From Telopea speciosissima (lineage: Eukaryota > Streptophyta > Magnoliopsida > Proteales > Proteaceae): DNA of 64,000 nt. The stretch's first letter is position 1; each line of letters starts with the position of its first letter. Under the pieces are notes generated by a model. The model saw only the letters and a list, made by a program, of their open reading frames with translations, searched no databases and was not told the origin of the DNA. Positions 1-10,911 of the stretch are shown here, piece after piece. Both the position numbers and the translations under genes were made by a program. Location of the stretch: positions 49,550,010-49,614,009 of the forward strand of contig NC_057925.1 of the NCBI RefSeq assembly GCF_018873765.1, in the 5' to 3' direction.

Positions 1-488
1 TTATCAACACCTTCCACATCTTTCATTCTGCTTGCATCAGCAAGGTCTATAGTGCTGATATTTTCGGTAGGCCCCCAACAACTACTGGCGTTGTCCTCGT
101 CGATGCTCATTAAAGCCATTTTCTTTTCACAATTAGAATCATCTGTAGATGGGAACTCCAGAATAAATGACCAGATCTTAGAAAGTTCTGCTGCAGAAGG
201 GCACCCTGAGTAACAGTTGATTGTCTGCCTCTTATGTGTTGTACCCAAGGTTGAGCTGCCATGCCCATTCCAATCGCAATTTTGACAAAGTGATATCTTC
301 TCTTCAAGACACCTAACTGTGGCAGATTGAGAATTGCATCTTTCACATAGAAGGGTCCTTAAATGGCGTCTAGAAAGAGCATTTGCAGAGTGGACATTCC
401 GGTCACAGGACAAACATAGGCAAGCAGCATCAGACCGGCAGTATACCATCGATCGTTGCTCCCCACAGAAATCGCATAATTGACCCAT
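1..488 (-). CDS. CONSTANS-like B-box zinc finger protein, N-terminal part (runs off window start)
   Basis: The start codon is at 488-486 and the frame is open to base 1, giving 162 residues with no stop. Two tandem B-box zinc fingers are visible. The first begins [14 protein letters not shown], continues with [12 protein letters not shown] and closes with a His pair. The second begins [14 protein letters not shown] and continues with [10 protein letters not shown]. It is followed by [17 protein letters not shown], a block typical of the two-B-box CONSTANS-like group that includes COL9, COL10 and COL12. Family members are nuclear transcription regulators acting in photoperiod and light signalling. 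B-boxes mediate protein contacts, and a C-terminal CCT domain, outside this window, usually binds NF-Y/DNA. The start fits the family because the first Cys pair follows MGQ directly. The subgroup is my inference, so no symbol is given. Confidence 0.93.
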   Translation of the reverse strand, partial: MGQLCDFCGEQRSMVYCRSDAACLCLSCDRNVHSANALSRRHLRTLLCERCNSQSATVRCLEEKISLCQNCDWNGHGSSTLGTTHKRQTINCYSGCPSAAELSKIWSFILEFPSTDDSNCEKKMALMSIDEDNASSCWGPTENISTIDLADASRMKDVEGVD

Positions 489-2431
489 GTTTTACTCTCA
501 CCCTTCTATTGGATCAGAACCCTAATACAATCAACCTCAATAAGTTTTCCCAAACTTCTTGTCAGATGATAACTAGACTTCCCGAAATCAGCTTCTTTTA
601 TGAACCACGATCCTGTTGAATGGGATAAATCTTCAAAGGGTGTTATATAGACCAAAACTCAGCAATATGTCACTGCCACAAGATAAGAACAGAAAACAAC
701 ATAGAATTTGGTAAGGGCAACTGAATTGTTTCAATCAGACACCAGGGACAAAATAGTTATACCTTATCATTGAGTAGAAAAAGACATGCATATCCTAGGT
801 CTAGTAACAAATATGGCATTGAATATAGCTGAATGGAGAAAAAAGATCCAAATGGTAAGACTGAGTTGAGTTGAGAAGAAGAAGACCATTGATCCTCAAC
901 ATTTTTCATCTTCGTTACAAGTGCCAAGAAAGTGTTATTGACATTCATGGATCATTTGAACGTCTACTTCCGTTTATTTGAAAATTTGCCTTTCAGGATC
1001 AATTGCACCATTATTATTCTTCACCACTTATTTCCTTATTAACAGAAGTGTAAAATTGCCATTGGAGAGGGGGGGGGATTTCCAAACACAACTCCAACAG
1101 CTTCAATCTTAAGCAAACGAACATGTTAAAGAAGAAATCTTGACAAAAAAAATAAAGAAATGTACAACAGAGACGATGAGGCAGAGGAGAATTGCTTAAA
1201 AAACAAATATATAATAATAATATAGAAAGAAAGAAAACTACAAGGTTCACTCGCACACGTTCCTCTACTGCGTGAACTGGTATGCAACCTTTACCTACCT
1301 ACAAGGTTTGCTGAAAACTTTCTAACATCCGAGCAGATCGGAATTAAAAGTCATACAAATATACAGGAAAACAAGCATTGGTGTCTTTATTTGATGAGTA
1401 ATGGGGAACAAGAGACTTTTGAAGATAATATCACAAAGGGGCTAAAAATGGCAAATGAGTTCAAATCTAGCTTATGGAGCTCTCCTTTTCCCATGTTTAT
1501 TATATATAATTTATTTGGCAGAAGAGAAAACCGTCGGAAATTGAAAACAAACAGGAAAAATCCATGTTTTTCAACAGAAAGCGAATTGAAAAAAAAAACA
1601 TTTATAAAAATTACTCCACCAAAATTCCTGCTTGAAAATTCAATTTCTAAAGCAATCCAAAACAGGCTTCCATCAAATAACCACAAGATATCTCAAAAAT
1701 TAGATTCAAATATGAAAAGCACACAAAGCTCCACCTCTCACCATTCTCAACGGACCGTCGTGACAGAAAAAAGCAGCTGTTCATCACAAACGCACACTAA
1801 AAAAATAAAGAACCTCAACTTTACTATACCCCTGAGAATTATTCAGACAAGAAACCGGATTAGTCATGAGTTCAACTTTCCTTGAAGGCAATCTAGAACA
1901 CAGAGTAGCTAATTCGACTACTTACATGTAAAACAAAACAAGAAACCTCAACAAAGAAACAGAAAAGCAGAGCAGAAGAAAATTTCTGAAGTAACGCAAC
2001 ACCAAGCCGTTCTACACTTCTACCCATTTCAGAAGGGAGACTAGACATACATGAACACTAACCAAAAAGAGAGTATAAAAAAAGGAGCAAAAAAATACAG
2101 AGAAAAAGAGCACAAAGATAAATTACCGATTGATCGAAGTTGAAAGTCGAAACAGAACCAGAAATGAGGTAATCTTGGAAAACGAACAGGCAGAGCAGAG
2201 AGAGAGATTGTTGAAGAAGAAGAAGAAGGGTAAGGGTGATGGTGGTGGTGGTGGTATGTATGTGTAAATGTAATGTTAAAACCCTGAGACTGAAGCTGGA
2301 AATTGACAAATCCAGAATCTGGGAGGTCTGGTGGAGAATTTGGGATAAAAGTGCACAGAGGAGAGGTCCCACCATACCCTCTCTGAAAAGTTAGGCCTCC
2401 ACTTTTTCTCATCATCACTCATTATAAATAA
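489..2431 (-). promoter_or_regulatory. 5' leader of the CONSTANS-like gene with probable UTR intron
   Basis: No coding sequence is supported here. A good splice donor (ATCG then GTAATT, exon end 2127) and a T-rich acceptor ending TATTAG (exon start 521) would define a 1.6-kb intron in the 5' UTR, ending 33 bases before the ATG. Leader introns are known in COL9/COL10-type genes. The intron is AT-rich and holds no recognisable transposon. The splice sites are inferred by eye; the small ORFs here are not credible. Confidence 0.5.
2422..2431 (-). promoter_or_regulatory. TATA-like box of the CONSTANS-like gene
   Basis: The minus strand reads TATTTATAAT here, followed within about 30 bases by pyrimidine/purine-rich leader sequence. 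Its position upstream of the inferred first UTR exon makes it the best TATA candidate. A (TC)9 microsatellite lies further upstream at 2491-2508. Confidence 0.4.
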
Positions 2432-2490
2432 ATGGAAGGCACTCCTGGTTATTTATTCCTGAGGATAAGGGTATTTATAGGTATCCCTTC

Positions 2491-2508
2491 TCTCTCTCTC
2501 TCTCTCTT
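2491..2508. repeat. (TC)n microsatellite
   Basis: About nine TC units lie just upstream of the CONSTANS-like promoter region. Pyrimidine patches are common near plant core promoters, but this may be a neutral microsatellite. Confidence 0.85.
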
Positions 2509-2605
2509 GGCATAGTACCGATCCGAGTCGACTCGCCTTCCAGGAAACCCGATGACTCCGAGTCTGTCTCATGGTTCTAAAGTACGGTATTTGATTGGGT
2601 TCGGC

Positions 2606-2784
2606 CGAGAACAATTATCACCTCCAATTCGCGGGCACCTCCAATTCCTCTAATAGGGGGGACCGGGGGAGAGGACTCCACCTTGGGTAGTGTTTTCGGG
2701 CAGGTGATAGGGTAGTCATTTTCACCCTCATGGGAGGAATTGGGGGAATTGGAAAGGGCAGCGAATTGGAGGGGATAACGATTC
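2606..2784. mobile_element. MITE, family 'CCTCCAATTCGC', copy A
   Basis: This 179-bp element has imperfect terminal inverted repeats: the left end runs CGAGAACAATTATCACC and the right end, reverse-complemented, CGAATCGTTATCCCC. The repeats continue into CTCCAATTCGC on both sides. GTTCGGC directly repeats on each flank (2599-2605 and 2785-2791), a plausible target-site duplication. No coding capacity. A relative lies at 3436-3604. Confidence 0.75.
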
Positions 2785-2851
2785 GTTCGGCTAATCCATA
2801 TTGGTATTTGCCATGCTCGATATTGATACTTGCTCGATCCTATACTGATGG

Positions 2852-3404
2852 TAGGGCTGCAACAGGGTCGGGTTGGGCCGGGCTTTTTAAATCCCTAATC
2901 CAACCCTGAGTCCCCGTAATTGGGCCCAAGCCCCACCTGACCCTAAGTCAGGGCTTGAAAAATCCAACCCTGACCCGCCCTCAGGGTCAGGCCGGGCTGA
3001 CCCTATTTGGCCCTGATTATGGGGTGGGAAAGAGATAGATGCATGGGTTGAGCTGCACCGGGGAGAAAATTGTCAATTTTACATAAAATAATATTATAAT
3101 AAAATATATTATAGCACTTATTACCTTCATATATAATATATTATATAATAATGTGTGTGTGATGTCTAAAGTTTATGATATATATTATAATGTCAATCTA
3201 TATTTTATAGTATAACTTAAACAGGGTTGGGCTAGGCCGGGCTAGGCTTAGCCGGAGGCTCAACCCTAACCCAACCCGACCCGACCCTGACTCAGGGTCA
3301 GACATATCCAGCCCTGACCCTCCCTCAGGATCAGGATATCTCAGCCCAGGCCCTGTTCGGGCTTAGGGCGGGTTCGGGCCAACAGGGCCAAACTTGCACC
3401 CCTA
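2852..3404. mobile_element. Non-autonomous hAT-type element, 553 bp, with exact 8-bp TSD
   Basis: The ends are TAGGGCTGCAAC (left) and TTGCACCCCTA (right), matching inverted termini of the TAGGGNTGCAA type. The flanks are perfect 8-bp direct repeats, ACTGATGG at 2844-2851 and 3405-3412, the length expected for hAT transposition. The arms are rich in GGGTCAGG/CCCTGA words that pair with each other, around an AT-rich centre (about 3060-3220). No ORF of note, so any transposase came from elsewhere. The boundaries are seen directly; the superfamily is inferred from TSD length and termini. Confidence 0.9.
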
Positions 3405-3435
3405 ACTGATGGAATGTTTCTAATTGGGGTAAATC

Positions 3436-3604
3436 TAGAATAATTATCTCCTCCAATTCACTGCCCGCTCCAACTCCTCCAATTCTTATAATAGGGGGAG
3501 TGGACCCCACCTTGGGTAGTGTGTTCGGGCAGGGGATAGGGTGGTCATTTCCCCTCCTATGTGAGGAATTGGAGCGGGCAGCGAATTGGAGGGGACAACG
3601 ACTC
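3436..3604. mobile_element. MITE, family 'CCTCCAATTCGC', copy B
   Basis: The sequence parallels 2606-2784 end to end: ATTATCTCCTCCAATTC at the left, a middle containing TTGGGTAGTG and TCGGGCAGG, and GAATTGGAGGGGACAACG at the right. I could not find a convincing target-site duplication. It is a second insertion rather than half of copy A, because both carry both termini. Confidence 0.7.
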
Positions 3605-6600
3605 AATAAAACTATCTAAAAATTGAATTTTCAAATCAAAATTAAGGGCAAAATCGTCTGATTCAATCCATAATTTCATATTGATATGCAATCGAGATCG
3701 ATACCTTACAAATACTTTTTTTTTTTTGGTAAAATGGATACCTTGATTTTAAAATCATGTTGGGAGAGTCATGTTTTTTTAATACGTAAGGGAGAGGATT
3801 GTGGCAGCTAGGCATAGATGAGGGCACCAACGAGGTATGATGTAAAGAGTTGGTACATAGGTGGGTAATGAGGTCATTTCATGTGAATATGACAGAGACA
3901 GAGAGAATGCTAGTGGAAAAGGGTTCTTATGATGCCAATGTGGGGGGAAATCTGCATTTCACACCAATAGCTGCGTGGGGAATGGTATAATGCACAAAGG
4001 GCCTATTAGTCAGGGTAGGAGAGAGAGGACAATAAAAGCCCACGTGATAGAGCAATATTACACTAAGACCATAGGAAACTTGACATGAATCTAGACTGTG
4101 TCTTCTCTATCCAACAGTCCAGAATGAACATATCTCCTGTCCAAGTGGCAAAACAAATGCCTTGTGACATTTGAAATTGTAACAAACCATTGTGACAATA
4201 ATAATTCACCTATTAAAATACATATAAATATTTCAAATATTATAAATCATTGGACCATCGAACTCCAATGCTACTTTCATCTACATTGTTCAATTTGCAA
4301 AGGTTCCAAAGACCACCTTCATCTTCTCCAATCTCCAGCACAATTGCAATAAATCTTCATCAAAAGACAATATATGTGGGGGTTGATGTCTTATAGGGTT
4401 TTGCTATATATATTTATAGCAAGGGTTCTTTCTCTATAAGCAATCTGAGAGTGATGTGAGGATGAGCAGCTGTAATTCTACTCTCTATGGATGGTGAAGC
4501 TAGCAAATCTCATCGCACCATGGAAATAGACAATCTTATCGAACCACGTAAATCCCTATGTTTGACTGTGTGATTGTTTGTCTGCAATGCCTATTCTTTT
4601 TCTGAATCATTATAGATTCTCATTTGTCTACAATATGAAATTTAAAACAACCCTTAAACAATAAACTCCAAACTAAACCCTAATCCTTGAAAGTGAAATC
4701 TAAGCCATAAAGAGTTCTGTGCTAGGTCGTTGGAACTTGGAAACAGAGAAAGAAATGATAGATTGAAGGTGGAGATGACGAGAGGGAAAGAGATTGAAGG
4801 AGGTGGAGGAGGAGGAGGAGGAGATGGAGAGAGGGAGTTGGCAAGGGAGGAGGTTGCTGCCACTGCTATAATTGCTGTAGTTCTGAAAAGGAAGGTTGGA
4901 GGAAGAAGAGAATCCTAGAAATCCGCCATTCTCTTAAATTGAGAAAACCATTATAAACCCAAAAAATAGAACCAACGGTTCATGGCATTAGTATCTGAAT
5001 CAGTCCATAGTGGCCTATACGTATCAATATCATCGCTGCCGAGTCTAGTCTTTTTTTTAGGTCTTTTTAGGCATCATTATATCTCCTGAAGTATACGAGT
5101 TATTTGTCATTTCACAGTACATAAGTTAGTCTATGTGAAAGATGATCCCACTTACATCTTAATGGTTAAGTTTTAGTTCAAAGTAAACAAGGAAAGTTGC
5201 TCAAACTATGATTCAAAATTTTAATAAAATTATCAAAATGCCATTAAATAAAGAAGAATATAAATTATAAAATGACATACTTTGTATATTTAGCTACTTC
5301 CTCTACTTGTTTTAAGCTGAAATTGTACCAATGAGATGCTTATTGTCAGATTCTCTATCACATAAACTAATTCATGTAGTACCATGTGGCAAATAATGAA
5401 GTGTTATACTTAACTAGGCAAAGTGTCGGGAAAGAAAGACCAATTTTTTAAATATATTTGGTGAGTTCAAATGACTCTTGACCAACTTATTGTTGTTGGT
5501 GAAGCCTGATTTTGACCAGAAAGTGCAATTGAGATCTTCGGAGGGCTTTTTCAGCCTCGGAATGGTGAAAAATGGCAAACGCCTCCATTGGAAGCATGGC
5601 GTTGGGTTGGGCTCGTCGAGATCTTCGAAATGAGTACTTTTGATCCAAATGTTATGTTTTGGTCCGGCGCTGTTTTTTTGGCAATTTTGGGCCAGGGGCA
5701 CTTTTGTACTTTCTAGGGTTAGGGCTTCCTTATACAATGTTCTTATCTCTTTGAGATGGGTTTAAGAGGGTTTGTAACATTTCCAGAAAAATAATGAAAT
5801 CTGTTCTATTGCTCGGCAGTGGATATAGCTTCCCATCTTGAAGGTGAACCACACAAATCTCTGTGTTGTGTGTGCTTTCTCTATTCTGTTTTTCTTCTGC
5901 AAACCGTCATTTTGGGCCATTTTTTTTTTTTTAACACTTATGCCATTTTCTCACTTGTTTCGAATGATTTATCCAAGTCAAAACATCGTTGTTCGTGAAC
6001 TGTTGTGTTTCACTATACCTAGAAAAGTGTTGCACTTCACTATCTATCACACAGCAATACATGGGTGGGACCACGTGAGATTTAGTGCAGTATTATATTT
6101 CACCATGCGTCGTGCAGCCCAGGAGGAATCTATGGAAAGAACTGCCTAGTAAACTTTTGCACTTTTCTATCCGCCACAAAGGCACTGGAGGACCCATGTA
6201 TATAAAGACAGCGAAAACAACTGCACTATGTCGTGCCTTCCGTGCTAGGTAGTAAAGGTTCAAGACAAGGTTTAGAAAAGCAGAACTGGGATTCGAATAG
6301 GTCTTGACCAATTCTACTAGATCACTGAGAAATTGAAAAGATTCGGCTCTAATATATCTTAACTCTAGATTATTATTTTTTTGGAAAAGGATAGCTTTTA
6401 TTGATAGATATTGCGAGAAAAGGTCGAGGCTTCCAGGTTACACAGGTCCCGGAGTCAAGGAGTGAAAACAGGTCAATTTATCGAACTTACTAACGACATG
6501 GCCCTCCTTGCTAAAGGGTCAGCAACATTGTTGAGATCTGTAGAAATGCAGAAAAACGAGCTGGTCATAAAGCAGGAAGAGAAGTACTGGATGTCCTCAA

Positions 6601-6949
6601 TAATAGGGGTCTGGTCCAAAGGGGCTGGTTTGGAGGGGTCAGATAACAGAGTATATAACTCTTGGTTATCTTAACTCTACAATTGATATGTGGATTGATT
6701 GAACGAGCCAATTCCACCAATCCATTTCTAATTCTTGAATCCTCGAATTCCGTGAGGTCATTAGACCAACTCTGACTAGGAGACGAAACCAAGTATGCAA
6801 CAACTTATTGGAAACCAATAAAGAGGATGGATTATGGGAATGTGGATAAAGAATCAATCTTCGTGAAGAGGGACGAAATCACTTCAACTTCTGGCTAACC
6901 CGGGACTAGAAACATCCATACCTAATGATCACAAGGCACTAAAATAAAA
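3605..6949. other. Intergenic, no supported gene
   Basis: AT-rich DNA with poly-T runs, a GGA-rich purine stretch at about 4796-4826 and scattered short ORFs. A segment at 5414-5740 has a longer open frame on the minus strand, but it has low-complexity composition, no recognisable domain and no splice context, so I leave it unannotated. Confidence 0.6.
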
Positions 6950-7147
6950 GGGAAAAAGAATGCCACCGGGTTGTGACAGACATGCCATCCCTGTGCTCTG
7001 AGTCTCCTGACATAAGGGCGCATGAAATGACGGTCACAACTCTAGTCATTTCTGAGGTTTCAGGGGGTGCGGTGGTCATTTTGCACTCCCCTATGTCAGG
7101 GTGTAGAGGCAACGTGTGTTGCGTGACTCGGTGGTGTTCTCTTTCCC
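6950..7147. mobile_element. MITE with GGGAAARAGAAYRCCACCG termini
   Basis: The left end GGGAAAAAGAATGCCACCGG and the reverse complement of the right end, GGGAAAGAGAACACCACCGA, form an imperfect inverted repeat of about 20 bp. Inside, CTGACATAAGGG and CCCTATGTCAGGG also pair, so the 198-bp unit can fold on itself. The flanks are A-rich and the TSD is ambiguous. Confidence 0.65.
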
Positions 7148-7252
7148 AAAACAAAAATAATAAATAATAAAAACTTGAGAATGTAGGGTTGAAGTATTTA
7201 CTGGAACACCCTTAACTTTCAAGTGACACATATCCGTGTAATCATGCACAAG

Positions 7253-7890
7253 GGATTTTCTTATTGACACCCCTAAGGTTTCAAATAATTATATTTTACT
7301 TTTTTTTTTTTGTCCTTTTGGTACGTGGCAAAAAAAATTTCTCCCAATTGAGGCTAATAGTGTTATTTCACATTTTTATTCAAAAATTATATATGACAAT
7401 GACATCTTTTGATAATAACATAATTGTATGTCACTTTCAAATTATTTTTTAAAACTAATTTATACCTCTATCTTAAACAATTTAAGAAAATAAGACTAAA
7501 GGCAATTAAATGAAGGTGCAAAATTCTAAATGCACTAATAGAGTTGTCACTCACACACGCCCATCACATAAATGGATTTTCTTATTGACACCCCCTCAGC
7601 CCTCAGGTGTCAAATATTTGTAATTTTATTTTTCAACCTTTTGTATAATCCAATTTTTTTTTCCAATGAGAGTAAATATTGCCATTTCACATGTGAACTC
7701 AAAAAATATGCGTGACAATGACAACTTTTGGTAATGACGTAATGATAAATCATTTTTTTTCAAATTATTTTCGAAAATCCTTTTAAAACCCTAACTTAAA
7801 TAACTTTTGATAACAAGACAAGGGACAATTAAAATGTGTCAAATTCTAAATACACCTATAATAGTGTCATTTAACATTTCCTTGCATAAA
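7253..7890. repeat. Diverged tandem duplication, period about 321 bp
   Basis: GGATTTTCTTATTGACACC occurs at 7253 and again at 7574. The two copies stay alignable through GACAATGACA, TTTTGGTAATGACGT-like and CAAATTCTAAAT words until about 7890. They differ by many substitutions and indels, so the duplication is old. No coding content. Confidence 0.7.
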
Positions 7891-8047
7891 AATGGAAAAT
7901 CCCTTTACATAAAAGACAAACAACATTTTGATTAACTAAAATACCTCTATTGTATGGAAGTTGAATCGAAAATTTTGCCCTTATAATGCTAGGCTCAATT
8001 AACCAACCATGGTTTTTCACTTTTACCAAGTAAAACCCTTTCCCAAC

Positions 8048-8873
8048 CAAGGTTCTAAAACTGAGGTTTCGATCAGCCACAAATCGAAATATGGTCGACA
8101 TCTGTGATTTTTTTCCAGTTCAATTTGAGTTGGTGGGTTCGAGGCCCAAAAATATTTTTTTATCTGATTTTTTTTGTATACAATTTATATTTGACATTCT
8201 AAACACAATGCAAAAACTATTTTCACAAAAAAAAAATATTCAAAATGGTACTTGTGGTTTTTTACCCAAGTTTACTAGTATACGCACAATGTACTATCAT
8301 AGTTGAATTGTCAAGACATACACTTATTTATGTCAAATATTATTTAAGTAAATTATTTTGTATTTGTATTTCATTTACTTAAGATATTATTCATAAATAA
8401 AAAAATACCCCCTATTTAAATCTAATAAAAATAATTAAAAATCAAATTACAAAAGGATAAAAGTCAACCCCCCTAGTTTTGATAGCTTTCCAAAAAATAA
8501 GATCAAAACTAGGGGATTCACTTTTTATCCTTTTGGAATTTTATTTTTTAACTATTTTTATTGGATTCAAATATGAAGGTATTTGCTTATTTATGAATAA
8601 TAACTTAAGTAAATGAAATACAAATACAAAAAACATTTACCTTAAATGATATTAAGCATAAATAAGTGTTTGTCCTGATTTCTGACATAAATAACTGTCT
8701 GTCCTAGTTTCGAGTCAGGTTTCCTCAAGTTTCAAAGGGTATGAGTGTTGAAACTTGTGAAATATGGGTTATTTCGGTTGAAACCAGTGACTTTTTAACT
8801 CCACCCACATCTCTTCTCATTTTCTGGCGAAATCGAAATATCTCAGGGGTTTCGATCGAGTTCTTTTTCCATG
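8048..8873. mobile_element. hAT-like element, family 'CAAGGTTCTAAAACT', copy 1
   Basis: The left terminus reads CAAGGTTCTAAAACTGAGG and the reverse complement of the right terminus CATGGAAAAAGAACTCGATC. Both continue into GGTTTCGATC/CGAAACC words. The flanks are 8-bp repeats differing at one base (TTCCCAAC 8040-8047, TCCCCAAC 8874-8881). The interior holds a long inverted repeat with arms around 8345-8490 and 8500-8660 containing TTTGTATTTCATTTACTTAA and its complement. The same interior words occur in the copy at 33916-35314. No ORF, so non-autonomous. Confidence 0.82.
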
Positions 8874-9077
8874 TCCCCAACACATTTCTATGAATTCTGA
8901 TAACAGACATCTCGTCTCCAATGACGATCATGACCCTATCATTCTGTGTTTGTTGGTCAAGAATAGATATGAAAGAAAGAAAAAATATATTTTTTGTCAT
9001 CTATTTATAAATATTTTTGTCCTTGTTCATCTTTCTCTCCAAAATTTTACCGTCCAAGGCCCGGCCCCCAGGGCCAT

Positions 9078-9135
9078 TCACATGGAATCCATTCTTCCTG
9101 TGGCCCCTGTGGGTCCCACAATGGATTCCATGTGA
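9078..9135. repeat. Short perfect inverted repeat (hairpin)
   Basis: TCACATGGAATCCATT (9078-9093) and its exact reverse complement (9120-9135) flank a 26-base GC-rich loop. It could form a stem-loop or be a remnant of transposon termini. I see no adjacent gene that would make it a terminator. Confidence 0.75.
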
Positions 9136-9500
9136 CTACCTTTGGATGAGCTTGGATAGTACTTGTACAAGAATATGAACCGCTTTCGCAACAAACACCC
9201 CTGACCCCGTTAGTAAATAGGGAAAGAGGGAACAGAAACCAAAGTGTTCGTGAAGAGAAGCTGGACATATCACCCTTGTCGGGTGAGAGAAACATAAGCA
9301 TACTCTTTCTTTACTCTTATTTGGTATTTCTCGCTTTCAAAATATGTTTTAGATCCAGAATATATTCCGAGTGCATATCAGGTACAACATTAACTCTTTT
9401 CGATAGGCATGCTATTAAAGCTAGTAGCCTATAAGTATAGGGTGGCATTTCTATTTGTGGATATGCAACTGACATTTTATCTCTTCGTTAATTTTATTTA

Positions 9501-9880
9501 GGTAAATTACATGTCACCCCCTAATTTTCAAATGAAACTCAAATCACACCCTAGTTTTTGAAAATACTCAAATCACCCCCTGTATTAGACCCTATTATGA
9601 CAAATTAGTCCCTATCGTTACTTTTATGCTGTTAAGTGATGATGTCAACCAGTTTAATAAATTTAATTCCTAAACTACCCTTGACATCCAAACATAGATT
9701 TTGAAGGGTAGTATTATAAATTTAATTCTAATATTTTTACAAAGGTAAAATAGTCATTTTACATCAATAACTAACAGTAAACTAACACCGTTACTGTAGA
9801 GGGGGACGAATGAGTATTTTCAAAAAATAACGGGTGATTTGAGTTTCGTTTAAAAATCAGGAGGTGACGTGTAATTTACC
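9501..9880. mobile_element. MITE with long (about 90 bp) terminal inverted repeats
   Basis: The element begins GGTAAATTACATGTCACCCC and ends with GGGTGACGT-like sequence then GTAATTTACC. Pairing extends through the GAAACTCAAATCAC and TTTGAAAATACTCA words on both sides. It is 380 bp long with an AT-rich middle and no ORF. The TSD cannot be read with confidence because the flanks are TTA/TAA-rich. Confidence 0.75.
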
Positions 9881-10322
9881 CTAATAATAATAATAAAGTG
9901 AACAGTTCCTGATCGATAAGAGGTATTGTGGTCTAAAACAATTGATAATATGTTTTTCTTTATCTATGGTGAAGGAAGAATCTCTTATCCACGATCATCG
10001 ATACAATTAGATTAGATGAATAAGAAAAATCAAAGATATTTTCGAATTCATCAATAGAATTTTTATGAAATTTTCTTTTTAGTTAAAAGATTGAGACCAT
10101 TTTCACCAAAACAGAATGAGACTACCTTCGATTGACAAAAGTCTCATGATAACATCACCAATGGGTCGGAAATTCTTCATCTCTTGCCTATTCTTTCTCC
10201 TCAAGATTTTAAGAAGAAACTTGACCAAGAATGAAGGGAAAGCGACAAAGATGCGTTCTGGTTTTGCTCATGTAAAGGACAACTCACATGTCAGGTGAAA
10301 CTATTGTTTTTTTTTTTTTTTT

Positions 10323-10911
10323 GGGGAGAAAGTTCTTTGTCCGGGAGTGTGGCCTATGCTAGCACTCCCATGAGTCTATTTCTCTCTTCATATGAAAAGA
10401 CACCTCTACCCCCTAGTTTTGTAAAAGAGAGATAGAAACACATGGGAATGCTGGCGTAGGTAGGCCTGTAAACGGATCGGATTCGGCTGGGATAGGGATC
10501 GGATGTAATCGGATCCGGATATTCCTTAGTCGAATATGGATACCTCTAAACGAATTCGGATGGATTCGGCTGCGGATCGAATTCAGATTTTCGACCATCC
10601 GTTTACACCTCTGCCTTGTGTAACCCAAACTTTTCTTCCCCTAGTGGATACAATTTACTCTCAGTCCATAGTTTTAGATCATGATTCTCTTTTCCTCATA
10701 TTCTAGAACCTGTTGAATCTTCAAAAACCCTCAAGATCATTATTTACTTAATTTTTTATAATTAAATATTTGGATTCGGATTTTTTTTCGGATATCTCTA
10801 ACCGAATTCGAATGCCCTTAAACGGATACGGATGCGGATCGAATTCGGATTTTCAGTTTTCCATTTACAGCCCTAGGTGTAACCCACTCTCCCAGATAGA
10901 AAACTACTTCC
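10323..10911. mobile_element. Fold-back MITE interrupted by a second element
   Basis: The left arm carries TTCTTTGTCCGGGAGTGTGG and GCACTCCCATG. The right arm is its complement (CATGGGAATGC, then CCACTCTCCCAGATAG). A related copy is at 55968-56140. The right arm is split by the element at 10461-10875: removing that insert restores the arm in register with the left one. Confidence 0.65.
10461..10875. mobile_element. hAT-type element nested in a fold-back MITE
   Basis: The termini are TAGGCCTGTAAACGGA (left) and, reverse-complemented, TAGGGCTGTAAATGGA (right). The interior repeats CGGATTCGGAT-like words. The flanking 8-mers GGCGTAGG and GGTGTAAC match at five positions. They are weak as a TSD by themselves but fall exactly where the host MITE arm is interrupted. 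Confidence 0.65.

Noticed and set aside
1391..1885. 164-codon plus-strand ORF
   Set aside because: Lies in the proposed leader intron of the CONSTANS-like gene; Asn/Lys/Ser-rich AT-biased translation without a domain.
4730..4918. Gly/Glu-rich ORFs on both strands
   Set aside because: Produced by a GGA/TCC microsatellite-like stretch.
5414..5740. 107-codon minus-strand ORF
   Set aside because: No domain, no splice context and no homology I recognise; possibly LTR-derived.
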